A DNA stretch of 64,000 nt from Forficula auricularia (taxonomy: Eukaryota > Arthropoda > Insecta > Dermaptera > Forficulidae), in contig JALMQS010000136.1 of the NCBI GenBank assembly GCA_024734495.1, forward strand, positions 5,310,309 through 5,374,308. The letters are read 5' to 3'. This document shows, piece after piece, positions 55,394 to 64,000 of this stretch. The notes under the pieces were generated by a model. It had not been told where the DNA came from. It saw nothing but the letters and a program-made list of their open reading frames with translations, and ran no database searches. The position numbers and the translations under genes were made by a program. How positions within the stretch are numbered: position 1 is the first letter of the stretch; each line of letters begins with the position of its first letter.

Positions 55394-57452
55394 CAGGGTG
55401 TGGCATAAAGATCTTCCACATTTTGAAGAGGTATAAAAAAATGAAAAAATTTAACTAGGAAAAAACTGAATATATTTTTGAAAAGAACATAAAATATTTT
55501 TTTTATCAACCAAAATTTTGTATACCCAGACGGCTAGAAATGCAAAAACTAACTACCCTAAATGGGGGAGGCTCAAAAATGAAATTTCTAGCCCTTTCGA
55601 CCAAACTATGTATACAAAATTTGGTTAGTTTTTCCATGTCTAGCCTTCTGGGGATCCACAGAATATGTATACAAAATTTGGTTGAGTTTGATCAAAAGGG
55701 CTAGAATTTTTTTTGACCCCCCCCCCCATTTTTTTTTGTCTGATAATGTTAAAAATACATTTTAAAAAAATTTCATTTATTTTCTTTTCAAAAATAAATT
55801 TAGTTGCATGCGAAGCATGGGTAAAGTATTGTAATCGTTCGCGCGCCAAGCGGGACTTCAAAGGGTCCTCAGGTAAAGACTACGGAACCCATAGACTCAA
55901 TTAAGGTCACAAATTGTAGTATTCAATTAGGTTGAATTTTAGCACGTGACTATTTTGCCAAAAATTACCTGGGATCTCGTCGAGAGCCCCAAAAGTGCCA
56001 TTTTTGGAAGTGCGTGGGGATGGATGGATGTTATCGTTTTTTTCGTCCACTATTTTTTCCACATCTTTGCACCGATTAAGATGAAATTTAAAACCTACCA
56101 TTCTTTTAACAAAATGAAGCGCTGATTAGTTTTTGGTAGATATCGGCCCACAAACATTAGTACTTTATTTGAGTACTTTTTTAGTTTTTCTAAATATCTT
56201 GAAAATGACTTAACGAATTTTGATGAAATTTAATATCCTAATTAAGTATCTTGGGGACAACAAAAAAGGTTAAATAAAGTTTTTAGTAAAAGTATATTTT
56301 AAAGTACTTTACTCTAGAGTAAGATAGTACTTTTTTTAAATTCCTTATTTTACCAAAAATTAAAAAAAACTTTAAAATTTATTCATTTGATCGGTAATAT
56401 AGCTCATTTAAACTTGCTTAAGTAAGAATGGTTAGGCTTCTCGCTGTGAAATGATAAAAATTTGGGAGGAAATTTTATAAGTAACCATAGCAACTGCGTT
56501 GTTTTCTTATCCGTTACCTTTGCTGAAGACATGGAGGAATCGAGTTAAAATCAAAAATAGTGATTGATTCTGATGTAGTACTTGAGGAATAACCATTCTA
56601 TATTGGATTTTTGACGTTTCGGTTTTATTGGTAACTATTGCTGAAGACATGGAGGAATCGATTTAAAATCAAAAATAGCGATCGATTCTCATCTAATACT
56701 TGAGGAATAACAATTCTAAATTAGATTTTTGACGTTTCGATTATTATTGGTAACCATTGCTGAAGACATGGAGGAATCGACTTAAAATCAAAAATAGCGA
56801 TCGATTCTCATCTAATACTCGAGGAATAACCTTATTGCATTCCATTTTTGACGTTTTGATTATTAATTGGTAAAGCCTCTGAGTTGTTTGCCATAAATGA
56901 ATTTAGTCTTTTTGATTTTAAGTCGATTCTTCCACGTTATCAGTAGAGGTTTCCATTAATAGTCAAAACATCAAAAATGGAATGCAATAAGGTTATTCCT
57001 CGAGTATTAGATGAGAATCGATCGTTATTTTTGATTTTAAGTCGATTTCTCCATGTCTTCAGCAATGGTTACCAATAATAATCGAAACGTCAAAAATCTA
57101 ATGTAGAATTGTTATTCCTCAAGTATTAGATGAGAATCGATGGCTATTTTTGATTTTAAGTCGATTCCTCCATGTCTTCAACAATGGTTACCAATAATAA
57201 CCGAAACGTCAAAAATCCAATGTAGAATGGTTATTCCTCGACTATTAAATGAGAATTATTTTTGAATTAAAGTCAACATGAACTGCAAATTGCAAGTGAT
57301 ATCTGGATTAATAATAAAGGAACAAACATATTAATATTTCAAATGAATTTGGATAAAGTTTAGCAACGATCCGTTGCAGTTTATTTTTTCTAGTTAAAAT
57401 TTTCATTTTTTATATTTCTTCAAAATGTGGTAGATCTTTATGCCACACCTTG
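55394..57452. mobile_element. TA-flanked palindromic element with nested repeats
   Basis: The ends CAGGGTGTGGCATAAAGATC and GATCTTTATGCCACACCTTG are inverted over about 75 bp and flanked by TA, as in Tc1/mariner-type MITEs. Between them sit a Q-like piece (55510-55800) and a family P copy. Just outside at 55295 is a hAT-like end (CAGAGGTGGCCACAACGTGG). Confidence 0.65.
55805..57386 (+). repeat. Family P repeat, copy 5
   Basis: The 5' end is clipped (GCATGCGAAGCATGGGTAAA); the 3' end is intact (CAACGATCCGTTGCAGTTTA). Forward minisatellite units (56520-56880) are followed by about three reverse units (56900-57245), giving a large internal palindrome. Confidence 0.75.
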
Positions 57453-57625
57453 TATAATAATTAAATTAAACAAATAATAATACAAAAATTATTTTTGTAA
57501 TGTCATAAGTATGTAGAGAAAAAATATGTATTACTTCATTTATATTTTATAAAATAAAAAAATGTGTCTTTTTTTAATAAACCATTATTTAATCTCCAAA
57601 CAATGTGGCTCGCTTTGAAAGAGTT

Positions 57626-57770
57626 TTTTTTTTTTTAATACAATCGAATGGCAAGAAGGGGTGCACGGCAGTAAGATGCAGCTCCTATGGATCTCGAAAG
57701 ACCCTTGATTACCGAAGAGAAGGGAAAGTTGATTAAGTGAGAGGGTGTAGACGTAGGTGTCTATGCATCC
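57626..57770 (-). mobile_element. 3' end of the 41.9-kb LINE family
   Basis: AAGAAGGGGTGCAC, AAGATGCAGCTCCTATGGAT and GTAGACGTAGGTGTCTATG match 41885-42015, with poly(A) seen as a T run. Both copies are bordered on the poly(A) side by TTGAAAGAGTT. Confidence 0.8.
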
Positions 57771-58056
57771 ATGTTAGAAAATTTGTATCTTTGACTATAA
57801 TTTTCAAAGCAAATTGTTCTATTGATTTTTTTTTTGTTAAGGGATAATGGTGTGGGTTCTTGCTTTATGTGAAACCTACCTAGTATTTTATATTTTAAAT
57901 TTTAAAAAGTTTCAAAAAAAATTTCAAAATTTTGTTTACTTTAGTTCTTAAATTGAAAGTTTTTGCCGAGAGTAGAAGAATTTTTTATATATTGAAGGAG
58001 ACAATAAAAGGAGTGTGTCTTCTGCTGGAATTATAAATTTTATTTATTTATAACGA
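57771..58056. other. PLE-flanking repeat sequence
   Basis: It contains GTGAAACCTACCTAGTATTT and GGAATTATAAATTTTATTTA, shared with 44930, 47800 and 60680. No gene. Confidence 0.5.
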
Positions 58057-58091
58057 GACTATAGTTTCGAGGGCTTTGCCCTCTTCATCAG
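58057..58091 (-). ncRNA. Hammerhead-like core downstream of PLE 2
   Basis: On the minus strand: CTGATGA, stem GAGGGC-AAA-GCCCTC, GAAACTATAGTC, TCGTTA. Stem III can form as ACU/AGU with a GUC cleavage site, and part of stem I (UC/GA, UUA/UAA) is present. All conserved core bases are intact; it is the best candidate in the window. It lies about 100 bp past the PLE endonuclease end, in the same orientation. Confidence 0.75.
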
Positions 58092-58902
58092 TCTATTACA
58101 ATGTATTCACAGGAATTCATTTATGAATGAAAGGTTAAAATCTTTCATGTGGTTAGGTTAAGAAAATATACAGTGTGGGCAAGTTAAGAATTGAAATTTA
58201 TACTTGTTTTATTATTTTGGCTGTAGGTGGCGTTCGTGAAGTTTATATTTTAGCGGCTATTTTTAAAATAAAGCTTTCGGGAATTTCTATTTTCCGATTT
58301 AAGAATTTTTTTGGTGAATTATTGTATGATTTTAAAATTTCTAACGATTCGAAAATACTAATTTTTAAGGGATCTAATTCTGATCTAATTAATTTAATAT
58401 TTGATTCATCTGGAAAACAATGTTTCTCGGAGATTAAATGGTCTGCAAATGCACTATGCCCCGAACCCCCTTTAAAAACCCTTTTGTGTTCCGAAATGCG
58501 TGTGTTTAAATTTCGTTCTGTTTTTCCTATATAGATCGAATCACATTCTCAACATGTTATGGAATAGACACCTTTTTTGTCCATTTTTTCAATTTTGTCT
58601 TTCTTATTATTGTTAATATCAGATCCCAATGTTCTAGAGGATTTGAAAATAGTTTGATATCCTAAAGTTTTGAATTTGAATTTTAAACAATTAAATATTC
58701 CAGTGCCTCCCGATCCTTTTGTCTATAATAAAAATAATCTTTTCTTCGTTCCCTAAATTTAAAAATTTAATTTTAAATGATAGAGATTTTCTTTAGGAGA
58801 CGGACTGGTATAAATATGCAATTGGATGTTGATGAAAGCAGTCCACGGTGGTTGTAAAAAAATAAGACTATAGAGGTTTTATTATTTTACATTTATTTGT
58901 TA

Positions 58903-58940
58903 AACCGACGTTTCGGAGATTTATTCTCTCCTTCTTCAGG
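58903..58940 (-). ncRNA. Hammerhead-like core, left arm
   Basis: On the minus strand: CTGAAGA, stem GGAGA-GAATAAA-TCTCC, GAAACGTCGG. GUC follows the self-complementary ACGU. Confidence 0.65.
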
Positions 58941-59075
58941 GTAAACAAAAAGTCAATGAAAGTAGTTCAAAACATAATTACTTTCTGTCTCCTTTGACAA
59001 TGCCAAAAAAACATTATAAAATTTTTTTCATCTCGAATAGAAAATAAAGTAACAAGCAATTGATGATCAATATGT

Positions 59076-59110
59076 CTGAAGAAGGAGAGAATAAATCTCC
59101 GAAACGTCGG
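59076..59110 (+). ncRNA. Hammerhead-like core, right arm
   Basis: The plus-strand mirror of the left arm: CTGAAGA, GGAGA-GAATAAA-TCTCC, GAAACGTCGG. Confidence 0.65.
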
Positions 59111-60619
59111 TTTAACTAAATAAATGTAAAATAATAAAACCTCTATAGTCTTATTTTTTACAACCACCGTGGACTGCTTTCATCAACATCCAATTGCATA
59201 TTTAATTTTAAAGTTTCCGAAATTTTTCCATAGTATGGGATTATTAATTTTGGTTTTGATTCTGGCTCGGACATTTGGGAATAAATCAGATTCAGAGTTG
59301 ACTTTTCAATTTTCTTTTTTAATAGTTTGTCAATAAGGGTTTCTCGTAACCGTTTTTAGCGGCTATTTGTTTAATTATTTCTAATTCTTTGTTAAAATTT
59401 GTTTTATCTAAAGGGATGTTGGTTAATCTATGAATCATTGAGTGGAATCCTGCTAATTTGTGTGTGATAGGTCTGCAGGAATTATTATTTATAGCTGTGT
59501 CTGTGGTCTGTGTCTGTGGTGGTGGGTTTCCTAAATATTCCAAAAGTATTTTTTTTATTTGAAATTTTGATTTCTACATCTAAATAATTTAGTGTTTTAT
59601 CTTTTTCGATTTCGCTGGTAAATTTAATTTTGTCATGGATAGAATTTATATTGTTGATAAATTCACCCAGAACGCGCTTTGTACCTGTCCATAGTAAAAT
59701 AATATCTACATACCGGTAGTAATAGTGAATGTATTTGAAATATTTGTATTCTACGTTAAGAAATTTTGTTTCGAAATTGTCTAAAACTATTTCCTCTAGT
59801 AGGGGTGATAGGGGGCTACCTATTGCTAATCCATTATTTTGTTTATATATTTTATTATTAAATTGAAATAAATTGTGATTTATACGGAGGTTCATCAATT
59901 CGCTTAAATTTTGTTTTTCTCTGGCTCGTAAATTAGGGGATTTAAAATGATTTTTTGTTAACTAATTCTTGAGTTTCTTCTGGTAGAATATTTGTAAAAA
60001 GGCTAGTGATGTCCAAAGAGATTAATTTACTATTATCGGGAATTTCAACATCTTTTGATTTTATTTATTAATTCAAGTGAGTTTTTAATTGAGTTTTTGG
60101 GAATGAATTTAGTTTTTCTTTAAATATTTTGTTTAAATGTTTAGCTAGTTTTGTAATTGATGAATTTTAACCGGTAACTAGAACTACAGGTCTAATTGGA
60201 ATATCTTCCAATTTTTGAGACTTGTGAATTTTTCGGAAGAGAATATAATCTGGGACTATTGTGGATTCTCTTTCTGGGAGTGAATATTTTTGTAAGGCCT
60301 GTTAATATAATCGAATTTTTTTATTTTTTCCTTGTCCATCTTATCAAAACTTTGAGAATCCGGATTTTTAATTTCTTCAAAATTATTTGAGCTTTAGAAA
60401 ATTCTCCGTTTTTTTTTTTTGTAAATTTCATTGTCTAATAGTGCAAACTGTATTTCCTTTATCACTTTTATCACTTGTAAGTCATTTTCCCTGATTTTTG
60501 ATTTTAATTGTTTTAAAGTTTTATTTTCTTTGAAATTTATATTGTTATGATTTGACTGGATTGTTTTTTCAAAAATGTTTGCAGATATAGTTTTATTCAT
60601 ATAGTTTTCATGGTTTCTA

Positions 60620-60660
60620 ATCAATGAAGAGGGCAAAGCCCTCGAAACTATAGTCTCGTT
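60620..60660 (+). ncRNA. Hammerhead-like core, inverted terminal repeat of PLE 2
   Basis: TCAATGA (two changes from CTGATGA), stem GAGGGC-AAA-GCCCTC, GAAACTATAGTC. It is the inverted counterpart of 58057-58091 at the 5' side of the PLE. The first box is decayed. Confidence 0.55.
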
Positions 60661-60871
60661 ATAAATAAATAAAATTTATAATTCCAGCAGAAGACACACT
60701 ATTTTATTGTCTCCTTCAATACTTTAGTTCTGTTAAGGGAGAATGGTGTAGGTTCTTGGTGAAACATTTTAAATAATGTAAAGAAACTTTTTTAAAAAAA
60801 TAAATAATCAAACTTATAAATTGTTTTGATTATTTATGTCCATCGATTAAATTAATAAGTAGTTGTAGGTA

Positions 60872-61127
60872 CAGTGACTCTATGGAGACAGTGGCGACAC
60901 GAGTCATCCGCCATTTTTAGTCTTATTTTAAATTGAAGAATATTAGGAAATTTAAGAAAAATTAATATTTAAACACATTCTTTACACATATTAAAAATTA
61001 TTTAATTAAAAATAAAAGGTAATAATAATAATAATATTATCTAAAATTTCCTAATATTCTTAATTTAAAATAAGACTAAAAATGGCGGATGACCCTACAT
61101 GTCTCCACTGTCCCTATAGAGTCACTG
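60872..61127. mobile_element. Palindromic MITE, CAGTGACTC ends
   Basis: CAGTGACTCTATGGAGACAG and CTGTCCCTATAGAGTCACTG are inverted, as are GCCATTTTTAGTCTTATTTT and its complement. The left flank is TA; the right reads CA, perhaps a mutated TA duplication. Confidence 0.7.
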
Positions 61128-61149
61128 CAGTGTAGGAAACATGACAGTA

Positions 61150-61315
61150 GCTTATGAAAATAAATTTTACTTTTTCAACGTTTCATCAACTATGCTGACC
61201 TCCTCAGGGCTCAAGCAAATTAACTTTCGCATATTTGTCTGAGAAGTCAACAAAGTTGACGAAACTTTGGCAAAAAATAAAAATTATTTCCATAAGATTT
61301 TGTCCTTATTTCCCT
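61150..61315. repeat. Foldback with hammerhead-like core
   Basis: The arms AAATAAATTTTACTTTTTCA / AAAAATAAAAATTATTTCC are loosely inverted. At 61239-61270 (+) CTGAGAA, a perfect GTCAAC-AAA-GTTGAC stem and GAAAC form a near-match core; the left arm core is decayed. Confidence 0.5.
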
Positions 61316-61706
61316 ACAACTAGTTATAAATTGTTTTGACTTATTCATTATTGAAATTTTACCCTGTTCCCACACTTTACCGTTTTCAGACTTAAAATAA
61401 CCTTAGACATACACAGGGCCTCTGAGGACACAGTCAAAAATATAAAGATAATCTATAGTCGTAGGTATACCTGTCTGGGAGCCTCGCTTGCGGCCACCCC
61501 ACACCCCCTTTACTTCCAGGTAACTTAAGATCATATAGGTGCGAATTACCCCGAACCGCGCCTACACAGACGGGGTTTCGGGTATCAATATATACCTATT
61601 ATTATTTTTGAAAACGGCTAAACAAGTTTCACATCCCCGTGAGCTTATGTGGGTGAGGCTGGCAATTATTTTATTATAGATTATTCTAAATATATTTATA
61701 TTAAGT

Positions 61707-61754
<48 letters not shown>

Positions 61755-61974
61755 CTTTATTCGGATCAAGCAGAGGGCAACCTCATTGATTTCTCTTTAT
61801 GTATCTACCTAATTTGATTCCGCAGGGGTGTTTTGTATGTTTGAAATAGCATGTTAATGAAACTGTTGGAGGGATTATTCACTTGATCGTTTTAAAACTA
61901 AAGCAATAAATGGTAGTATCTAGGTACTTATCTATAATAACCCGGGCTAGTGCGAGTCTGGATCGCATACCGAG
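61316..61974. other. Stretch with (AT)n microsatellite, no recognised gene
   Basis: (TA)n at about 61709-61754. Around 61475-61520 is a short GC-rich piece (GGGAGCCTCGCTTGCGGCCA) like a Helitron-type end. Confidence 0.4.
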
Positions 61975-62542
61975 GGTTCTATGCCTAATATATATAGTAC
62001 CCGGAGCCACCGAGCGACACGGTAGCTTTTTACTTCAGTTAAAAGCTATATATTAATATTATTTTTAATTTAAAATTCTGATAAAAATACAAATGATATA
62101 TAGTATATAGAACTCCCTGATACCCCCCCCCCACCGAACCCCTCCTCTAGAACCCCGCAATTCGCCCCCCCCGGACCCCCTCTGCACGCCCACCTCCTGC
62201 AACCCCACATCCACCGCACCCCGCCCCAACCCGGCACCTGCCCCCACCACTGCACAACACCACCTGCACCCCAGCCCCACCGCCGCACCCAGTTTTTGCA
62301 TAGGTTAGAGATTTTTATCAGAATTTTAAATTAAAAATAATATTAATATAGTAACTTTTAACTGAAGCAAAAAGTTGCCGAGTTGTTGTATTTATAGCTA
62401 GTTATAATAATAAAAAATAATAGTATAGGATCTGAAATAAAAACATAAAATTAAATAAGATTTGTTTCCAAGTTATAAAAAAAGCCATTTCAACCACTTT
62501 ATTTGTAAACATACCTGTTTTTTTATGAATCCACCTGTTAAT
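61975..62542 (-). repeat. Repeat Z, minus-strand copy
   Basis: Reverse complement of 380-815: GCACCGAGCGACACGG-type end, C-rich tract (62120-62290), then ATCTGAAATAAAAACATAAA. It is separated from its W part by family P copy 6. Confidence 0.7.
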
Positions 62543-63163
62543 TAAAATAAACTGCAACGGATCGTTGCTTAACTTTATCCAAATTCATTTTGAAATATTA
62601 ATATGTTCTTGAGTAAAGTACTTTAAAATATAATTTTACTAAAAACTTTATTTAACCTTTTTTGTGGTCCCCAAGGTACTTAATTAGGATATTAAATTTC
62701 ATCAAAATTGGTTAAGTCATTTTCAAGATATTTAGAAAAACTAAAAAAGTACTGAAATAAAGTACTAATGTTTGTGGACCGATATGTACCAAAAACTAAT
62801 CAGCGCTTCATTTTGTTAAACTAATGGTAGGTTTTCAATTTCATTTCAATCAGCGCAAAGGTGTGGAAAAATCGTGGACGAAAAAAACGATAACACACAC
62901 ACACACATACATCCATCCATCCATATCCATCCGCACGCACTTCCAATGAATAAATGGCAACTTTTGGCCTCCTCGACGAGATCCATGTAATTTTTGGCAA
63001 AACCGTCACGTGCTAAAATTCATCCTAATTGAATACTTCAATTTGTGACCTTAATTGAGTCTATGGGTTCCGTAGTCTTTACCTGAGGACCCTTTGAAGT
63101 CGCGCTTGCCGCGAGCAGTATTCAATACTTTCTCCCATGCTTCGCATTGGATAAAGTAAAAAC
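62543..63163 (-). repeat. Family P repeat, copy 6, without minisatellite
   Basis: The ends AACTGCAACGGATCGTTGC and TGCTTCGCATTGGATAAAGT are both present, but the minisatellite array is absent. Comparison with 340-385, where the host repeat is uninterrupted, fixes both borders of the insertion. Confidence 0.8.
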
Positions 63164-63510
63164 AAATCCTATTTTTAATATAATATATTAATATTTGCTA
63201 TTATAAAGTATTCGTGGGTTTTTAAAATTAAAAAAACCAATTAAAAATAAAAGTATATTGAATAAAAAGTAAACAAACTTTATTGAGATTTTCATCTATC
63301 AATAATTATTTTAATTAAAAAAAGATCAATTAAGATGAAATTTGTCGAGGTCAGACCTAGCCAGATCGTTTTCTCATCCTCAAAACTTGTTAATAGACTT
63401 GGTTTCATCAAAATCGGTAGAGCTGCTTTTCAAAATAGAACAAAGATACAAAATATACAAACAAATAAATATATAAATATATATACAATTTTTTAATAGG
63501 AGTAGATTCA
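63164..63510 (-). repeat. Repeat W, minus-strand copy (SINE-free empty site)
   Basis: Reverse complement of 1-115 joined to 328-360, with AATATTTGCTAT present once. It continues into the W part shared with 28850-29085. Confidence 0.75.
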
Positions 63511-64000
63511 CTTTGATGATGATTAGCAGATTCATATTTAAAATTAGTGTAAGGACGTTCCCTAATAATATAGCTCAGATGCAATTCGCTATTTCCCCTA
63601 CTCTCAATTTATCGAAACCTCAATTAAGATATTATAATATTAACAAAAACCAAAACTTTTAAAAGACATTCATGAAAATAAGCAATTATTCTCAAATTTC
63701 TTTTTATGATTTTTTTTTTCTCTTAAAGAAAAAGCGTGATTCATTCATTTAATGACTAGTGTGAAAAATTTTTCATCAATTTTATTTATTTATTGGGAAC
63801 CTTGGGAAAGGCGTGGCTTAAAATTTAGCTGCCTGGTGGTCAAAAAACGAACTAGCGTGTTTAGGATGCTCGAATCAGCTGATGGTCTTTTTTTTATCTA
63901 CCAGTTTTTTTATTGTATTTAATAAATTAAAATTCGGAATTCCAGTTAATGTATTTAGGTCATGATCGTTCGAAATAAATAATGGAATAAAATTATCCTT
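63511..64000. other. AT-rich end of window without recognised features
   Basis: Nothing supported. Confidence 0.4.

Larger units (their letters stand above)
58779..59199. mobile_element. Hammerhead foldback element inserted in PLE 2
   Basis: 421 bp bounded by a perfect 13-bp duplication ATTTAATTTTAAA (58766-58778 and 59200-59212). The arms are inverted (GCAATTGGATGTTGATGAAA / TTTCATCAACATCCAATTGC; ACAACCACCGTGGACTGC and its complement). Each arm has a complete core. No protein is encoded; the left end shares GGAGACGGACTG with 44594. Confidence 0.85.
58190..60640 (-). pseudogene. Penelope-like element: reverse transcriptase and GIY-YIG endonuclease
   Basis: On the minus strand, an N-terminal part reads LKSKIRENDLQVIKVIKEIQ. 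The RT follows with YKQNNGLAIGSPLSPLLEEI and YYRYVDIILLW at 59712-59701, where the usual YVDD has lost its second aspartate. Then come LNYLDVEIKISNKKNTFGIF and the RT end with HKLAGFHSMIHRLTNIP. A 421-bp element interrupts at 58779-59199. The endonuclease reads LGSDINNNKKDKIEKMDKKG, VYSITC, an in-frame TGA (58551-58549), ECDSIYIGKTERNLNTRISE. Stops, frameshifts and the YVDI change make it inactive. Inverted copies of the hammerhead-bearing terminal repeat flank it. Confidence 0.9.

Noticed and set aside
56515..57245. CRISPR-like array
   Set aside because: The units are contiguous minisatellite repeats of about 115 bp with no spacers, and the genome is eukaryotic.
58175..58534. 119-codon plus-strand ORF
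   Set aside because: It is antisense to the PLE GIY-YIG endonuclease.

Overview
The window is AT-rich, repeat-dense nuclear DNA from an animal, most likely an arthropod. One conserved host gene is recognisable: an ERG/FLI1-class ETS transcription factor (Drosophila Ets65A-like). Almost everything else is transposable elements: non-autonomous Helitrons, Penelope-like elements (PLEs), non-LTR retrotransposons, hAT, PIF/Harbinger, Tc1/mariner-pogo, SINEs, MITEs and one LTR element. There is no operon structure. Eukaryotic splice sites flank both ETS exons. A 100-base assembly gap lies at 25994-26093. The species cannot be named from this sequence.

Layout. 1-8.6 kb: a tRNA-derived SINE with clear target duplications, repeat families called here Z/W, Q and Y, a TTA-flanked inverted-repeat element, a GC-rich island that may be the first exon of a minus-strand gene, a MITE split by a LINE, and a foldback element with a tRNA-like cloverleaf at its centre. 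8.6-25 kb: Q repeats, LINE remnants, five Helitron-type elements, a pogo-like element and nested palindromes. 25-31.6 kb: minisatellite-bearing family P, the gap, and an LTR element with a GC-rich 1.19-kb LTR. 31.6-38.6 kb: foldbacks and further P copies. 38.66-48.31 kb: the last two ETS exons (minus strand) around an intron of about 9 kb that holds a Helitron, a hAT element with a LINE nested in it, a Harbinger element abutting its own MITE, and foldbacks. 48.3-64 kb: two PLE remnants, more foldbacks, promoter-like DNA, and further P, Y and Z/W copies. Upstream ETS exons were not found and may lie beyond the window or be too short to recognise.

The most interesting signal is a series of hammerhead-ribozyme-like cores (CUGANGA, short stem II, GAAA) spread over the window on both strands. 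Some sit just downstream of PLE endonuclease ORFs, as is known for PLEs. Others sit as outward-pointing pairs in the two arms of short palindromic elements, one of which (58779-59199) has a perfect 13-bp target duplication. A sister class of foldback carries, at its centre, a 75-nt sequence that folds into a full tRNA cloverleaf. Both classes appear to share outer termini with PLE-associated repeats, suggesting a family of non-coding, structured-RNA retroelements mobilised in trans. That mobilisation is inference; the motifs, arms and duplications are read directly from the sequence.
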